DNA of 64,000 bases from the NCBI GenBank assembly GCA_037447655.1, contig JBBHKE010001790.1, positions 50,612 to 114,611 of the forward strand, read 5' to 3'. This document shows positions 10,255 to 22,540 of this stretch, piece after piece (the stretch's first letter is position 1; each line of letters starts with the position of its first letter). The DNA is from Zygnema cylindricum. Its lineage: Eukaryota > Streptophyta > Zygnematophyceae > Zygnematales > Zygnemataceae. The notes under the pieces were generated by a model. The model was not told the DNA's origin. It was given only the letters and a program-made list of their open reading frames with translations, and did no database searches. The translations under genes were made by a program, and so were the position numbers.

Positions 10255-11003
10255 TCAATTACATATTCCAACATTTTTTTCCTGCTTTTGATGGTGTGTC
10301 ATTTTGAATAAATCCACTGAGTCATGTTCATCGTTGATAATGATATTCCTTGCCACAATTATCTTCTGATTTTCAAAAAAAATGACCTTATACCATTTGG
10401 AGTGATTATCATCTCCCAACAAAATTCCCAATAATCCTTTAGGTTCCATTTTCTATCTATCTTTAGATGCATTTAAAATGGAGCATTTAGTTCCAAAAAA
10501 TTAGAAATGACTAACATCAGGTTTTTTGCCAGTCCAGAATTCGTAAGGAGTAGTCTCTAGTGATCGTGAACTTATCCTGTTCTTTATATAGACAACACAA
10601 TTAAGGGCTTTAGCCTAGAATTTTAGATCTACGTTTTTATCTGCAAGCATGGACCTATAACTCTTTGTTATTGTTTTCTTCAGTATTTTTGATACCCTTG
10701 TTTGTTCCGCTGAATATAAAACAGTTAGCTGATGATTTATACCACCCTTTAGGGAAAATGTTTAAAACTCTTTGGACTTATATTCGTCGTCGTTGTCAAA
10801 TCTGGGTTCTAAAATTTGCAAAACATGTCGTTTCTCCCCCCATGCTTTATAGTTTTGGAGTGGCCGAACACCTCATTTTTGTCTTTCATGAAGTAGACTT
10901 TAGTAAACCTTGAAAAAACATTTGTAAAAGTAACCATATACTTCATCCCCTCGGCACATGGTACCTTTGGAGATTTGAAAACACCAGAATGAATAAGGTG
11001 CAA
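10255..11003 (-). pseudogene. Copia integrase and linker remnants
   Basis: The 10809-11003 frame reads KYMVTFTNVFSRFTKVYFMK, the copia integrase core pattern yfvtfiDDfSRy.wvYflk, preceded by HSGVFKSP where HTDxxGP is expected, so the first catalytic Asp is lost. The 10255-10449 frame (GILLGDDNHSKWYKVIF, KIIVARNIIINDE) is the integrase-RT linker with the usual rDvvFnE-like ending. The frames are broken between them. Confidence 0.75.
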
Positions 11004-11033
11004 TAGTTTCGTAGACCAATGTTCAAATTTTTA

Positions 11034-11357
11034 TTAAAACCGCAATTTGTGTACCTTTCCTAATGCACAGCAATCATATGTTTTAATTGGCTGATTTTTA
11101 AGAAAGACACTCTCTACTTTACCAGCATGTACCATCTTTTTCAAGCCGTCATAGTTTACATTGCCTAATTTTTTTTGCCACAAGTCATCTGAATGTAAGG
11201 CATTGGAATGCAGAACATCATTTTCATTTTTATCAACCATATTTAAATGGTACATTTTCATGTCATCTTTAGTGCCTGTGGCAACAACTTTGCCATTCTT
11301 ACTAACAACTTGCCGACCATGTTTCAAATTAACTTCAAAGTCTTTAGTCTCTATCAA
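11034..11357 (-). pseudogene. GAG-pre-integrase domain
   Basis: The 107-codon frame contains DLWQKKLGNVNYDGLKKM and YDCCALGKVHKLRF. These correspond to the family pattern LWH.RLGH.....L..M … C..C..GK.H...F that precedes the copia integrase core. The His of the LGH motif is replaced by Asn. Confidence 0.75.
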
Positions 11358-11674
11358 AGAAGTGGAATTTTTTTTTTCTAAAAGTTTGAGACAAATATAA
11401 CATTATGGAGAGTCTTTTCAAATGCCTTGTCTTATATATCAACTAGTAAGGATACATGACACATAACACGAGTTTAAACACTCATTTCACACGCATAATA
11501 AATATTATTTTCAGGTGTGGATTTTAGATTTCTAAAAATTGCCTTGTTCCAGCACATGTGGAACTCCTATATCTTTTATCCATCTAGTGTCATTCGAGCC
11601 CTCTATTGCTACCGCCATAGCAAATAAATCCGCCTTTTCTTGTTCAGAGAAGCTTAGAGACTCATCTTGGTGAC

Positions 11675-12600
11675 TTAAAGAAGACGAAAATAGTTCATTT
11701 CCACGAGGAGTAGGCCCCGTGATTCTTTGGTTAAACTAGCTTTATTGCCATCCCGGCCTGTATAAACTTGTTTCGTTATCTTTTTTAAGTTTATGAAAGA
11801 ACTTATAGCCATGAATTTTTTCATTACAATAAAAACACGTATTTGAATACTATCTCTTCCCTCGTTGATTAAACTATTTATACTGATGCTGATTCTGATT
11901 AAACTCATTTTTTTTGCTAATTAAACTGATTTTTTTGCTGATTAAATTAAGTCTTTTCCTCAAAGTTTGTATTAAAGGCCTCTACTTATTATTCTCCACT
12001 GGAAATTTTAACATTAGCTTTTTCTTTTAGTATCAGATTAATCGTTTTATCTTGTTGTTTGAGCTTATTAAAAACTCTTTTCATACTACTAGCGAGACCA
12101 TTCATTAGCAATGCACTATGTTAGAACTGAGGAATGTACCGCCTTCACAAGCATATGTATCGATAAAAATTTGAAATTTGCTACTATATTCTGCGATTGT
12201 GCCGCTTGTGTATTTATAATCCCAAATTTGACCAGCTAAGAGGAGTTATTCTTAGACATTAGATTTCTCATAATCATTTTTGAAAGATTTCCAAACATCA
12301 ATTGCATTTATCATTTTGATCCGAGACATAGCTAAGTCTTCGGTGAGACAAAATTTTAGAATACAACAAGCTTGTAAATTTTTCTTAGACGTAGATTGAT
12401 CTGTTTGCGCCAAAGAGCCTTCCAAAATTTCCAAAAGATTGACATTTTCGAGTTTCCACCATATCCGCCAAATAAACATATTTTTCTACTGTGAAGATAG
12501 GAATTCTTGTTGACAAGCCCATGACCTATTGTTCTACGACCACCGGTGCAGGTGAAGCAGTAGCAGTAGTAGTAGAAGTAGACATGATAAACTCTCAGAA
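11675..12600 (-). pseudogene. Copia gag remnant
   Basis: The best-preserved piece, 12252-12479, reads KLENVNLLEILEGSLAQTDQ, then LTEDLAMSRIKMINAIDVWKSF and KNDYEKSNV. This fits the copia Gag core in which an I..sl...i....tA...W..L...Y pattern recurs. The rest toward 11675 is too broken to assign; no zinc knuckle or protease signature survived. Confidence 0.55.
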
Positions 12601-12866
12601 GCTATCAAGAATGCTACTAAACAATTGTTTTCCAAATCTCACCTGATCTGACAAAAATTTCAAAACTTTATCAAACTGTACCACAATATAGAATATCAGA
12701 AAAAATAACAACTCCCAAAGTTGTAGCACAATTTATCTAAAAAAACCAAAAATATGATAATATAAGTTTCCCAAAAACTGTGTGCAGGTTTCACAATCTA
12801 GAAGTTTGGATACAAATATTTTCTAAGTCTTAAGTCTTATAATCACAGTGAGTATCTATTTCCAAT

Positions 12867-13503
12867 TGTCATATTACATAGTAATATTTGAAATAGTAGT
12901 ACTGTACGTGCGAAAGAAGTGCACCTGAGAGGTACGTCTAAAAACCAAATAACATCAAAAACTAAACATGTTTCATCACAGTAAATATTAATCTACTGTG
13001 GTTCAACCAAAATTATTTTGATATATTCAAATAGTGGCCGTACAAATATTTACCACTTGTTTAGTCATCAAAGTCTAGATGCGACCATCCAGCTATTGCA
13101 AAAACACTTTCCTGCTTAGTCACTTATGGTCCCTTAATGAATCTCGTCCGTCGACTTCAAATATATCAACCATCATTGCGTTGTCTCGTATAGAACCATT
13201 TCCAAAATAACCGCTTTTCTCCTTTTCAATTAGATCATCCGACTTTGTCTGTCCAACTTGTGACACGTGGAACTGCTCGCCCACTTGTGACACGTGGAAC
13301 TGCTCGCCCATGACTATTTACAGTATGTGCATGTTTATATGACGACGCTTGTTCGAGTAAAGTACAATACAATATCCAGTACTTTTGTTACTGTCACACT
13401 ATTAGAGGTAAGTATTACAAGACATTAGACAAAATGTATTTTAGATTTTAAACTTCCTCTCACAATTATATTAAGTGAGACTCAAAGCGTTCCAAAATCA
13501 ACA
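12867..13503 (-). repeat. 5' LTR of the copia element
   Basis: It begins TGTCATATTAC after CCAAT in + orientation and ends CCAAAATCAACA, directly before the satellite. It contains a 24-bp direct duplication (ACTTGTGACACGTGGAACTGCTCG twice, about 13255-13308) that the other LTR lacks. Confidence 0.65.
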
Positions 13504-14200
13504 ATTATTACGAACAAACTTTGTTATTATGCTCACAAAAACAGTAAAAAAAACCGTAAACTATGTTTGCAACACAAATTTGTGTTTGCGTAAACAAAAA
13601 TATTAACGAACAATGATTATTGTTAACACACACAAAAAGAGTTAATAAAAACCCTTGCCCATGTTTCTATCACAAATTTGAGTTTGCGCTAACAAAGATA
13701 TTGTAACAAACAAAGTTTATTGTTCGCCCTCACAAAAAGAGGTAAAACAAACTTCGAACCATATTTGTAACACAACTTTGTGTTTGCCCTAACAACAATA
13801 ATGCTAAAAATCGCTTTATATTGTTAGCGCCCACAAAAATAGTTCAAATAGACTCTCAACCATGTTTATAACTCAAAATTGTGTTTGCGCTAACAATAAT
13901 TTCTTATAACAAACAACGTTAATAATTATGCTTACAAAAATAAGAAAAAAAAACCCTAACCTATTTTTTTCAACACAAATTTGAGTTTATGATGACAACT
14001 GAAATAGTAACGAACAAAGTTTTCTGTTAACGCACACAAAAATATTTCAAAAAAACACAAAACCATGTCTCTATCACAATTTTGAGTTTGCACTAACGAA
14101 GATATTTGTTACAAACATGTTCAATTCTTTGAGCTCACAAAAAGAGGTAAAATAAACTCCGAACCATGTTTGTAACCGGAGTTTTTGTTTACGCAACAAC

Positions 14201-14221
14201 CACTCTCTCTCTCTCTCTCGC
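14201..14221 (+). repeat. (CT)n microsatellite inside a satellite unit
   Basis: A short (CT)n run interrupts one half-unit after ACGCAACAACCA. Confidence 0.8.
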
Positions 14222-15949
14222 TTACAAAGTTATTTGTAACAAACATCATTTATTGTTCGCGGTCACAAAAATAGGTAAAATAAACTATAAACCATGTTTC
14301 TAACTGAATTTTGTGTTTGCGCTAACAATAATAGTGGTAAAAAACCCTTTATATTGTTAAGGCTCACAAAAATAGTTAAAAAAAACCATAAACCATGTTT
14401 CTAACACAAATTTGAGTTTGCACTAACGGAGTTATTTGTAACAAACATCGTTTATTGTAGGCGGTCAAAAAAAGATGTAAAATAAACTACGAACCATGTT
14501 TGTAACTCAAGTTTGTGTTTGCGCTTACAATAATAGTGGTAAGAAACCCTTTATATTGTTAAGGCTCACAAAAATATCTAAAATAAAACCATAAACGATG
14601 TTTCTAAAACAAAGTTGAGTTTGCGCTAACAAAGTTATTTGTAACTAACACCATTTTTTGTTCGCGGTCACAAAAAGAGGTAAAAAAAACCAAACCATGT
14701 TTATAACTGAATTTTGTGTTTGCGCTAACAACGTTAGTGGTAAGAAACTCTTTACAATGTTAACGCCCACAAAAATAGTTAAAAAAAACCATAAACCATG
14801 TTTCTAACACAAATTTGAGTTTGCGCTAACAAATATATTTGTTAAAAACATCGTTTATTGTACGCAGTCACAAAAAGATGTAAAATAAACTTCGAACCAT
14901 GTTTAAAACTGAATTTTGTGTTTGCGCTAACAACAATAGTGGTAAGAAACTCTTTACATTGTTAACGCTCCCAAAAATAGTTAAAAAAAACCATAAACCA
15001 TGTTTCTAACACAAATTTGAGTTTGCGCTAACAAATATATTTGTTAAAAACATCGTTTATTGTACGCGGTCACAAAAAGATGTAAAATAAACTTCGAACC
15101 ATGTTTAAAACTGAATTTTGTGTTTGCGCTAACAACAATAGTGGTAAGAAACTCTTTACATTGTTAACGCTCCCAAAAATAGTTAAAAAAAACCATAAAC
15201 CATGTTTCTAACACAAATTTGAGTTTGCGCTAACAAATATATTTGTTAAAAACATCGTTTATTGTTCGCGGTCACAAAAAGATGTAAAAAAAGCTCTGAA
15301 CCATGTTTGTAACTGAATTTTGTGTTTGCGCTAACAACAACAGTGGTAAAAACCCCTTTATATTGTTAAAGCTCACAAAAATATGTAAAAAAACCATAAA
15401 CCATGTTTCTAACACAAATTTGAGTTTGCGCTAACAAAGATATTTGTAAGAAACATTCTTTATTGTACGCGGTCTTAAAAAGATGTTAAATAAGTTATGA
15501 ACCATGTTTGTAACTGAATTTTGTGTTTGCGCTAACAATAATAGTGGTAAAAAACCCTTTATATTGTTAAAGCTCACAAAAATAGTAAAAAAAAACCATA
15601 AACCATGTTTCTAACACAAATTTGAGTTTGCGCTAACAAAGATATTTGTTAGGAACATCGTTTATTGTACGCGGTTATAAATAGATGTTAAATAAACTCT
15701 CAACCATGTTTGTAACTCAAGTTTGTGTTTGCGCTAACAGCAATAGTGGTAAGAAACCCATTATATTGTCAAGGCTCATAAAAATACTTAAAAATCCCTA
15801 AACCATGTTTCTAACACAAATTTGAGTTTGCGCTAACAAAGTTATTTGTAACAAACATCGTTTATTGTACGCGGTCACAAAAAGAGGTAAAATAAACTTT
15901 GAACCATGTTTGTAACTGAATTTTGTGTTAACGCTAACAGCAATATACA

Positions 15950-16728
15950 AACATGGTTCAGAGTTTATTTTACATCTTTTTGTGACCACATACAATAAAC
16001 GATGTTACTTACAAATATCTGTGTTAGCATAAACTCAAATTTGTGTTAGAAACATAGTTTTGGGGTTTTTTTTACTATTTTTGTGAGCGTTAACAATGTA
16101 AAGAGCTTCTTACCAGTATTGTTGTTAGAGCAAACACAAACTTAAGTTACAAAAAAGGTTCACAGTTAAATTTTACATCTTTTTGTGACCGGGATTAATA
16201 AACAATGTTTCTTACAAATAACTTTGTTAGCATAAACTCAAATTTGTGTTAGAAACATGGTTTAGGGTTTTTTTTCTATTTTTGTGAGCCTTGACAATAT
16301 AATGGGTTTCTTACCACTATTGTTGTTAGCGCAAACACAAACTTGAGTTAGAAACATGGTTCGTATTTTATTTTACCTCTTTTTGTGACCGTGAAGAATA
16401 AAAGATATTGTTACCGATAACTTTGTTATCGTAAACTCAAATTTGTGCTAGAAACATGGTTTATGGTTTTGTTTTACTATTTTTGTGAGCTTTAGCAGTA
16501 TAAAGGGTTTTTTACCACAAATATTGTTAGCGCAAACACAAATTCAATTACAAACATGGTTGAGAGCTTATTTTACATCTCTTGAAGACCGCGTACAATA
16601 AACGATGTTTCTTACAAATATCTTTGTTAGCGCAAACTCAAATTTGTGTTAGAAACTTGTTTAGGGTTTTTTTTAACTATTTCTATAAGCGTTAACAATG
16701 TACAGGGTTTCTAACCAATATTGCAAAC
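15950..16728 (-). repeat. Inverted block within the satellite array
   Basis: Between these points the satellite reads in the opposite direction (ACATGGTTCAGAGTTTATTT, CAATAAACGATG, GCAAACTCAAATTTG), then returns to the forward orientation at ATCCGTATTTCTAACAC. The length is about 0.78 kb, close to four dimers. Both junctions lie inside half-units, not at unit edges. The block could fold back on forward neighbours to form long hairpins. Confidence 0.9.
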
Positions 16729-19700
16729 CATAATCCGTATTTCTAACACAAATTTGAGTTTGCGCTAACAAAGTTATTTGTAAGAAACATCTTTTATTGG
16801 ACGTGGTCACAAAAAGATATAAAATAAACCCTGAACCATGTTTGTTACTAAATTTTGTGTTTGCGCTAACAACAATAGTGGTAAGAAGCTCTTTACATTG
16901 TTAAGGCTCATTAAAAAAGTTAAAAAAAAACCATGAACCATGTTTCTAACACAAATTTGAGTTTGCGCTAATAAAGATATTTGTAAGAAACATCGTTTAT
17001 TGTACGTGGTCACAAAAAGATGTTAAATAAACTCCGAACCATATTTGTAACTAAATTTTGTGTTTTCGCTAACAACAATAGTGGTAAGAAACCCTTTACA
17101 TTGTTAACGCTCACACAAATAGTATAAAAAAACCCGCAAACCATGTTTTCAACACAAATTTGAGTTTGCACTAACAAGGATATTTGTAAGAAACATCGTT
17201 TATTGTTCGCAGTCACAAAAAGAGGTAAAATAAACTCTGAACCATGTTTATATCTAAATTTTGTGTTTGTGCTAACAACAATAGTGGTAAGAAACCCTTT
17301 ATATTGTTCAGGCTCACGAAAATATATAAAAAATACCATAAACCGTGTTTCTAACACAAATTTGAGTTTGCGCTAAAAAAGATATTTGTAAGAAACATCG
17401 TATATTGTACGCAGTCACAAAAAGATGTAAACTAAACTCCGAATTAAGTTTTTAACTCAAGTTTGGGTTTGCGCTAACAACAATAGTGGTAAGAAACTCT
17501 TTCCATTGTTAACGCTCACAAAAATAGATAAAAAAAACCATAATCCGTATTTCTAACACAAATTTGAGTTTGCGCTAACAAAGATATTTGTAAAAAACAT
17601 CGTTTATTGTTTGCGGTTACAAAAAGAGGTGAAACAAATTCCGAACCATGTTTGTATCTGAATTTCTTGTTGCGCTAAGAACAATAGTGGTAAGAAACTC
17701 TTTACATTGTTAACGCCCACAAAAATAGTTAAAAAAATCACTAAACCATGTTTCAAAAACAAATTTGAGTTTGTGCTAACACAGTTATTTGTAAGAAACA
17801 TTGTTTATTGTACACGGTCACAAAAAGAGGTAAAATTTACTCTGAACCATGTTTGTAACTGAATTTTGTGTTTCCGCTAACAATAACAGTGGTAAAAACC
17901 CCTTTATATTGTTAAAGCTCACAAAAACAGTTAAGAAAAACCCTAAACCATGTTTCTAACACAAATTTGAGTTTGCGCTAACAAAGATATTTGTAAGAAA
18001 CATCGTTTATTGTATGTAGTCACAAAAAGATGTAAAATAAACCCTGAACCATGTTTCTATCGGAATTTTGTGTTTGCGCTAACGACAAAAGTGGTAAGAA
18101 ACCCTTTATATTGTTAAGGCTCACAAAAATAGTGAAAAAAACCCTAAACCATGTTCTACACAACTTTGAGTTTGCACTAACATATTTATTTGTAAGAAAC
18201 ATCGTTTATTGTACGCATTCACAAAAAGATGTAAAATAAACCCTGAACCATGTTTGTAACTGAATTATGTGTTTGTGCTAACAACAATACTGGTAAGAAA
18301 CCCTTTACAGTGTTATCGCTCACAAAAATAGTTAAGGAAAACCCTAAACCATGTTTCTAACACAAATTTGAATTATCGCTAACAAAGATATTTGTAAGAA
18401 ACATCGTTTATTGTACGCGATCACAAAAAGATGTAAAACACACACTGAACCAAGTTTGTAATTGAATTTTGTGTTTGTACTAACAACAATAGTGTTAAGA
18501 AACTCTTTACATTGTTAATGCCCACAAAAATAGTAAAAAAAACCATAAACCATGTTTCTAACACAAATTTGAGTTTGCGCTAACAAAGATATTTGTAAGA
18601 AACATAGTTTATTGTTCACTTTCACTAAAAGAGGTAAAATAAACTTTGAAACATGTTTGTAACTCAAGTTTGTGTTTGTGCTAAAAGCAATAGTGGTAAG
18701 AAACCCTTTACATTGTTAACGCTCACAAAAATAGTTAAGAAAAACCCTAAACCATGTTTCTAACACAAATTTGAACTATCGCTAACAAAGTTATTTGTAA
18801 CAAACATCGTTTATTGTTCACGTTCACAAAAAGAGGTAAAATAAACTCCAAACCATGTTTGTAACTCAAGTTTGTGTTTGTGCTAAAAGCAATAGTGGTA
18901 AGAAACCCTTTACATTGTTAACGCTCACAAAAACAGTTAAGAAAAACCCTAAACCATGTTTTTAACACAAATTTGAGTTTGCGCTACCAAAGATATTTGT
19001 AAGAAACATCGTTTATTGTACGCAATCACAAAAAGATGTAAAATAAACCCTAAACCATGTTTGTAACTGAATTTGGTGTTTGCGCTTATAAAAATAGTGA
19101 TAAGAAGCTCTTTACATTGTTAACTCTCACAAAAATAGTAAAAAAAACCCTAAGCCATGTTTCTAACACAAATTTGAGTTTGGACGAACAAAGATATTTG
19201 TAAGAAACATCGTTTATTGTTCGCGGTCACAAAAAGAGGTAAAATAAACTCCAAACCATGTTTGTAACTCAAGTTTGTGTTTGTGCTTAAAGCAATAGTG
19301 GTAAGAAACCCTTTATATTGTTAACGCTCACAAAAACAATTAAGAAAAACCCTAAACCATGTTTTTAACACAAATTTGAGTTTGCGCTAACAAAGTTATT
19401 TGTAACAAACATCGTATATTGTTCGCGTTCAATAAAAGAGGTAAAATAAACTCTGAACCATGTTTGTAAGTGAATTTTGTGTTTGCGCTACTAGTAATAG
19501 TTGTAAGAAACCCTTTATATTGTTAAGGCTCACAAAAATATTTAAAAAAACCATAAACCATGTTCATAACACAATTTGAGTTTGTGCTAACAAAGTCATT
19601 TGTAACAATCATCGTTTATTGATCGGAGTCACAAAAAGATATAAAATAAAATCTGAACCATGTTTGTAACTCAAGTTTGTGTTTGCGCTAAGAACTATAG

Positions 19701-21994
19701 TGGTAAGAAACTCTTTACATTGTTAACGCTTACAAAAATAGCTAAAAAAAACCCTAAACCATGATTCTAACACAAATTTGAGTTTGCGTTAACAAAGATA
19801 TTTGTAAGAAACATTGTTTATTGTACGCTGTCAAAAAAAGATGTAAATAAATTTTGAACCATGTTTGTAACTGAATTTTGTGTTAGAGCAAACAGCAATA
19901 GTGGTAAGAAACCCTTTACATTGTTAACGCTAACACAAATAGTTAAAAAAAATCCCTAAACCATCTTTCTAACACAAATTTGGGTTTGCGCTATCAAAGT
20001 TATTTGTAAGAAACATTGTTTATTGTACGCGGTCACAAAAAGATGTAAAATAAACCTTGAAACATATTTGTTACTAAATTTTGTGTTTGCGCTAGCAGCA
20101 ATAGTGATAAGAAACTATTTGCATTGTTAACGCTCACAAAAATAGTTAAAAAAAACCCTAAACCATGTTTCTAACACAAATTTGAGTTTGCGCTAACAAA
20201 GTTATTTGTAAGAAACATCGTTTATCGTTCGCGGTCACGAAAATATGTAAAATAAAATGTGAACCATGTTTGTAATTCAAGTTTGTGTTTGTGCTAACAA
20301 AAAAAGTGGTAAGAAACTCTTTACATTGTTTACGCTCACAAAAATAGTTAATAAAAACTTAAACTATGTTTCTAAAACAAATTTGAGTTTGTCCTAACAA
20401 AGTTATTTGTAAGAAACATCGTTTATTGTTCGCGCCCACAAAAAGATGTAAAATAAACTGCGAACCATGTTTGTTACTCAAGTTTGTGTTTGCTCGTACA
20501 GCAATAGTGGTATGAAACAATTTACATTGTTAACCCCCACGAAAATAGTTCAAAAAAACCCTAAACCATGTTTTTAACACATATTTGAGTTTGGCTAACA
20601 AATATATTTGTAAGAAACATTGTTTATTGTATGCGGTCACAAAAAGAGGTAAAATAAACTCCGAACCATGTTTGTAACTCAAGTTTGTGTTTGCGCTAAC
20701 AACAATAGTGGTAAGTAACTCTTTACATTGTTAACGCTCACAAAAATAGTTAAAAAAAACACTAAACCATGTTTCTAACGCAAATTTGAGTTTGCGCTAA
20801 CAAAGATAATTGAAAGAAACATCGTTTATTGTACAGGGTCACAAAAAGATATAAAATAAACTCCGAACCATGTTTGTAACTGAATTTTGTGTTTATGCTA
20901 ACAATAATAGTGGTAATAAACCTTTTATATTGTTAAGGCTCACAAAAATAAATAAAAAAAACCATAAACCGTGTTTCTAGCACAAATTTGAGTTTGCGCT
21001 AACAAAGTTATTTGTAAGAAATATTGTTTATTGTACGCAGTCCTAAAAAGAGGTAAAATAAAATCCGTACCATGTTTGTAACTCAAGTTTGTGTTTGCGC
21101 TAACAATATTTGTGGTAAGAAGCTCTTTACATTGTTAACGCTCACAAAAATAGTAAAAAAAACCCTAAACCATGTTTCGAACACAAATTTGAGTTTGGGC
21201 TAACAAAGATATTTGTAAGAAACATCGTTTATTGTACGCGATCACGAAAAGATGTAAAATAAACTTTGAACCATGTTTGTAACGGAATTTTTTGATTATG
21301 CTAACAAATATAGTGGTAAGAAACCTTTTATGTTGTTAAGGCTCAGAAAAATAGATAAAAAAAACCATAAACCGTGTTTTTAACACAAATTTGAGTTTGC
21401 GCTAACAAAGATATTTGTAAGAAACATTGTTTATTGTAGTTATTAACAAAAACAGGTAAAATAAACTCAGAACAAATTTTGTAACTCAAGTTTGTGTTTG
21501 CGCTAACAACAATAGTGTTAAGAAACTCTTTACATTGTTAAAGCCCACAAAAATAGTTAAAAAAAACCCTAAACCATGTTTCTAACACAAATTTGAGTTT
21601 TATTGTTCGCTGTCACAAAAAGCGGTAAAATAAACTTTGAACCATGTTTGTAACTGAATTTTGTGTTGCGCTAACAACAATAGTGGTAAGAAGCTCTTTA
21701 CATTGATAACGCTCACAAAAATAGTAAAAAAAACCCTAAACCATGTTTCTAACACAAATTTGAGTTTGGACGAACAAAGATATTTGTAAGAAACATCGTT
21801 AATTGTACGCAGTCACAAAAAGATGTAAAATAAACCCTGAACCATGTTTGTAACTAAATTTTGTGTTGCGCTAACAGCAAAAATGGTAAAAAACTCTTTA
21901 CATTGTTAACGCCCACTAAAATAGTTAAAAAAAACCCTAAACCATGTTTCAAACACAAATTTGAGTTTAGGCTAACAAAGTTATTTGTAAGAAA

Positions 21995-22333
21995 TGTTGT
22001 TTTGAAAAGTTTGTTTCGTGCGTACGCGACATTTTGTGCGCTATGGAATTTAATGTGGAGGTTTGAATGGATTCATGGATTGGGGGAGCGAAACAACGGA
22101 TATAACTAAAGTGATGTAAAAGACTCACTGAGTGGCGGGTACAAGCATTGTCAAATGGATGGCGGATCGCGAAGCGATCCGATGTGGAATAAACGAAATA
22201 GTGAAACGGGTACCGCCGGTACGGCGCAGTTGCGACGCAGACAGGACAACGCAACTGCGGTTATTTTGGAGGAATATGCGCCGCCGGTACGGAGCAGCTG
22301 CGACGCAGACAAATCAACGCAGCTGCGGTTACC
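21995..22333 (+). repeat. Truncated 5' LTR
   Basis: It matches 22541-22879 with few differences (for example CATTTTGTGCGC versus CATTTCGTGCGC). Homology stops after GCTGCGGTTACCTT, where the 67-bp tandem repeat begins. Confidence 0.8.
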
Positions 22334-22530
22334 TTAGCGTAGTGTAGCAGCATAGCAGTACACGCTGCATATTCTATTCATACTGCGCTGCGATGTCGAA
22401 CTAGCGCAGCGTAGCAGCATAGCAGTACACGCTGCATATTCTATTCATACTGCGCTGCGATGTCAAACTAGCCAGCGTAGCAACATAGCACTACACAATG
22501 CATATTTTTATAGATGCACGAAACTAAATT
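22334..22530 (+). repeat. 67-bp tandem repeat in the residual interior
   Basis: GTAGCARCATAGCA recurs at 22344, 22411 and 22477 (periods 67 and 66), with CACGCTGCATATTCTATTC between. The third copy is degenerate. It lies between the 5' LTR remnant and the PPT. Confidence 0.85.
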
Positions 22531-22540
22531 TTTGGGGGAG
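22529..22540 (+). promoter_or_regulatory. Polypurine tract before the 3' LTR
   Basis: TTTTTGGGGGAG ends immediately before TGTTGTTTTG at 22541, the expected arrangement for plus-strand DNA priming. It shows that the element is on the + strand. Confidence 0.75.

Larger units (their letters stand above)
8754..13503 (-). mobile_element. Decayed Ty1/copia element with RT core deleted
   Basis: Two related LTRs (8754-9348 and 12867-13503) share long stretches such as AATAGTAGTAC and TATTGCAAAAACAC, and both end TCAACA. They flank minus-strand copia domains in the order gag, GAG-pre-integrase, integrase, RT start, RNase H. The PPT complement ATCCCCAAAAAC abuts the 3' LTR at 9349. The RT palm is missing: the frame passes from the RT N terminus (TWELVDLL, about 9885) into RNase H within about 100 bp. 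Frames are broken throughout, and the integrase HTD box reads HSG. No matching target duplication was found. The LTRs are clearly divergent, so the insertion is old. Confidence 0.8.
13504..21994 (+). repeat. Dimeric satellite array, main block
   Basis: About 100-bp half-units alternate in an A-B order. A runs from CCATGTTTCTAACACAAATT through GTTTGCGCTAACAAAG, CATCGTTTATTGTACGC and TCACAAAAAGATG. B runs from CCATGTTTGTAACTGAATTT through GTTTGCGCTAACAA, TAGTGGTAAGAAA, ACATTGTTAACGC and TCACAAAAATAG. CCATGTTT starts recur at roughly 14395, 14492, 14596, 14693, 14795, 14896 and 14997, so the dimer is about 200 bp and this block holds about 42 dimers by length. Half-units A and B are related to each other. 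Short open frames here repeat with the satellite and are not genes. Confidence 0.95.

Noticed and set aside
15798-18239. Open frames such as 17010-17357 and 18020-18202 encoding related peptides
   Set aside because: They repeat with the satellite period on either strand and contain its half-units in translation; no start context or independent conservation.
22132-22347. Plus-strand frames of 60-71 codons, repeated at 22678-22950
   Set aside because: They are contained in the two LTR copies of the 21995-23649 element and rest on a GC-rich segment without domain signals.
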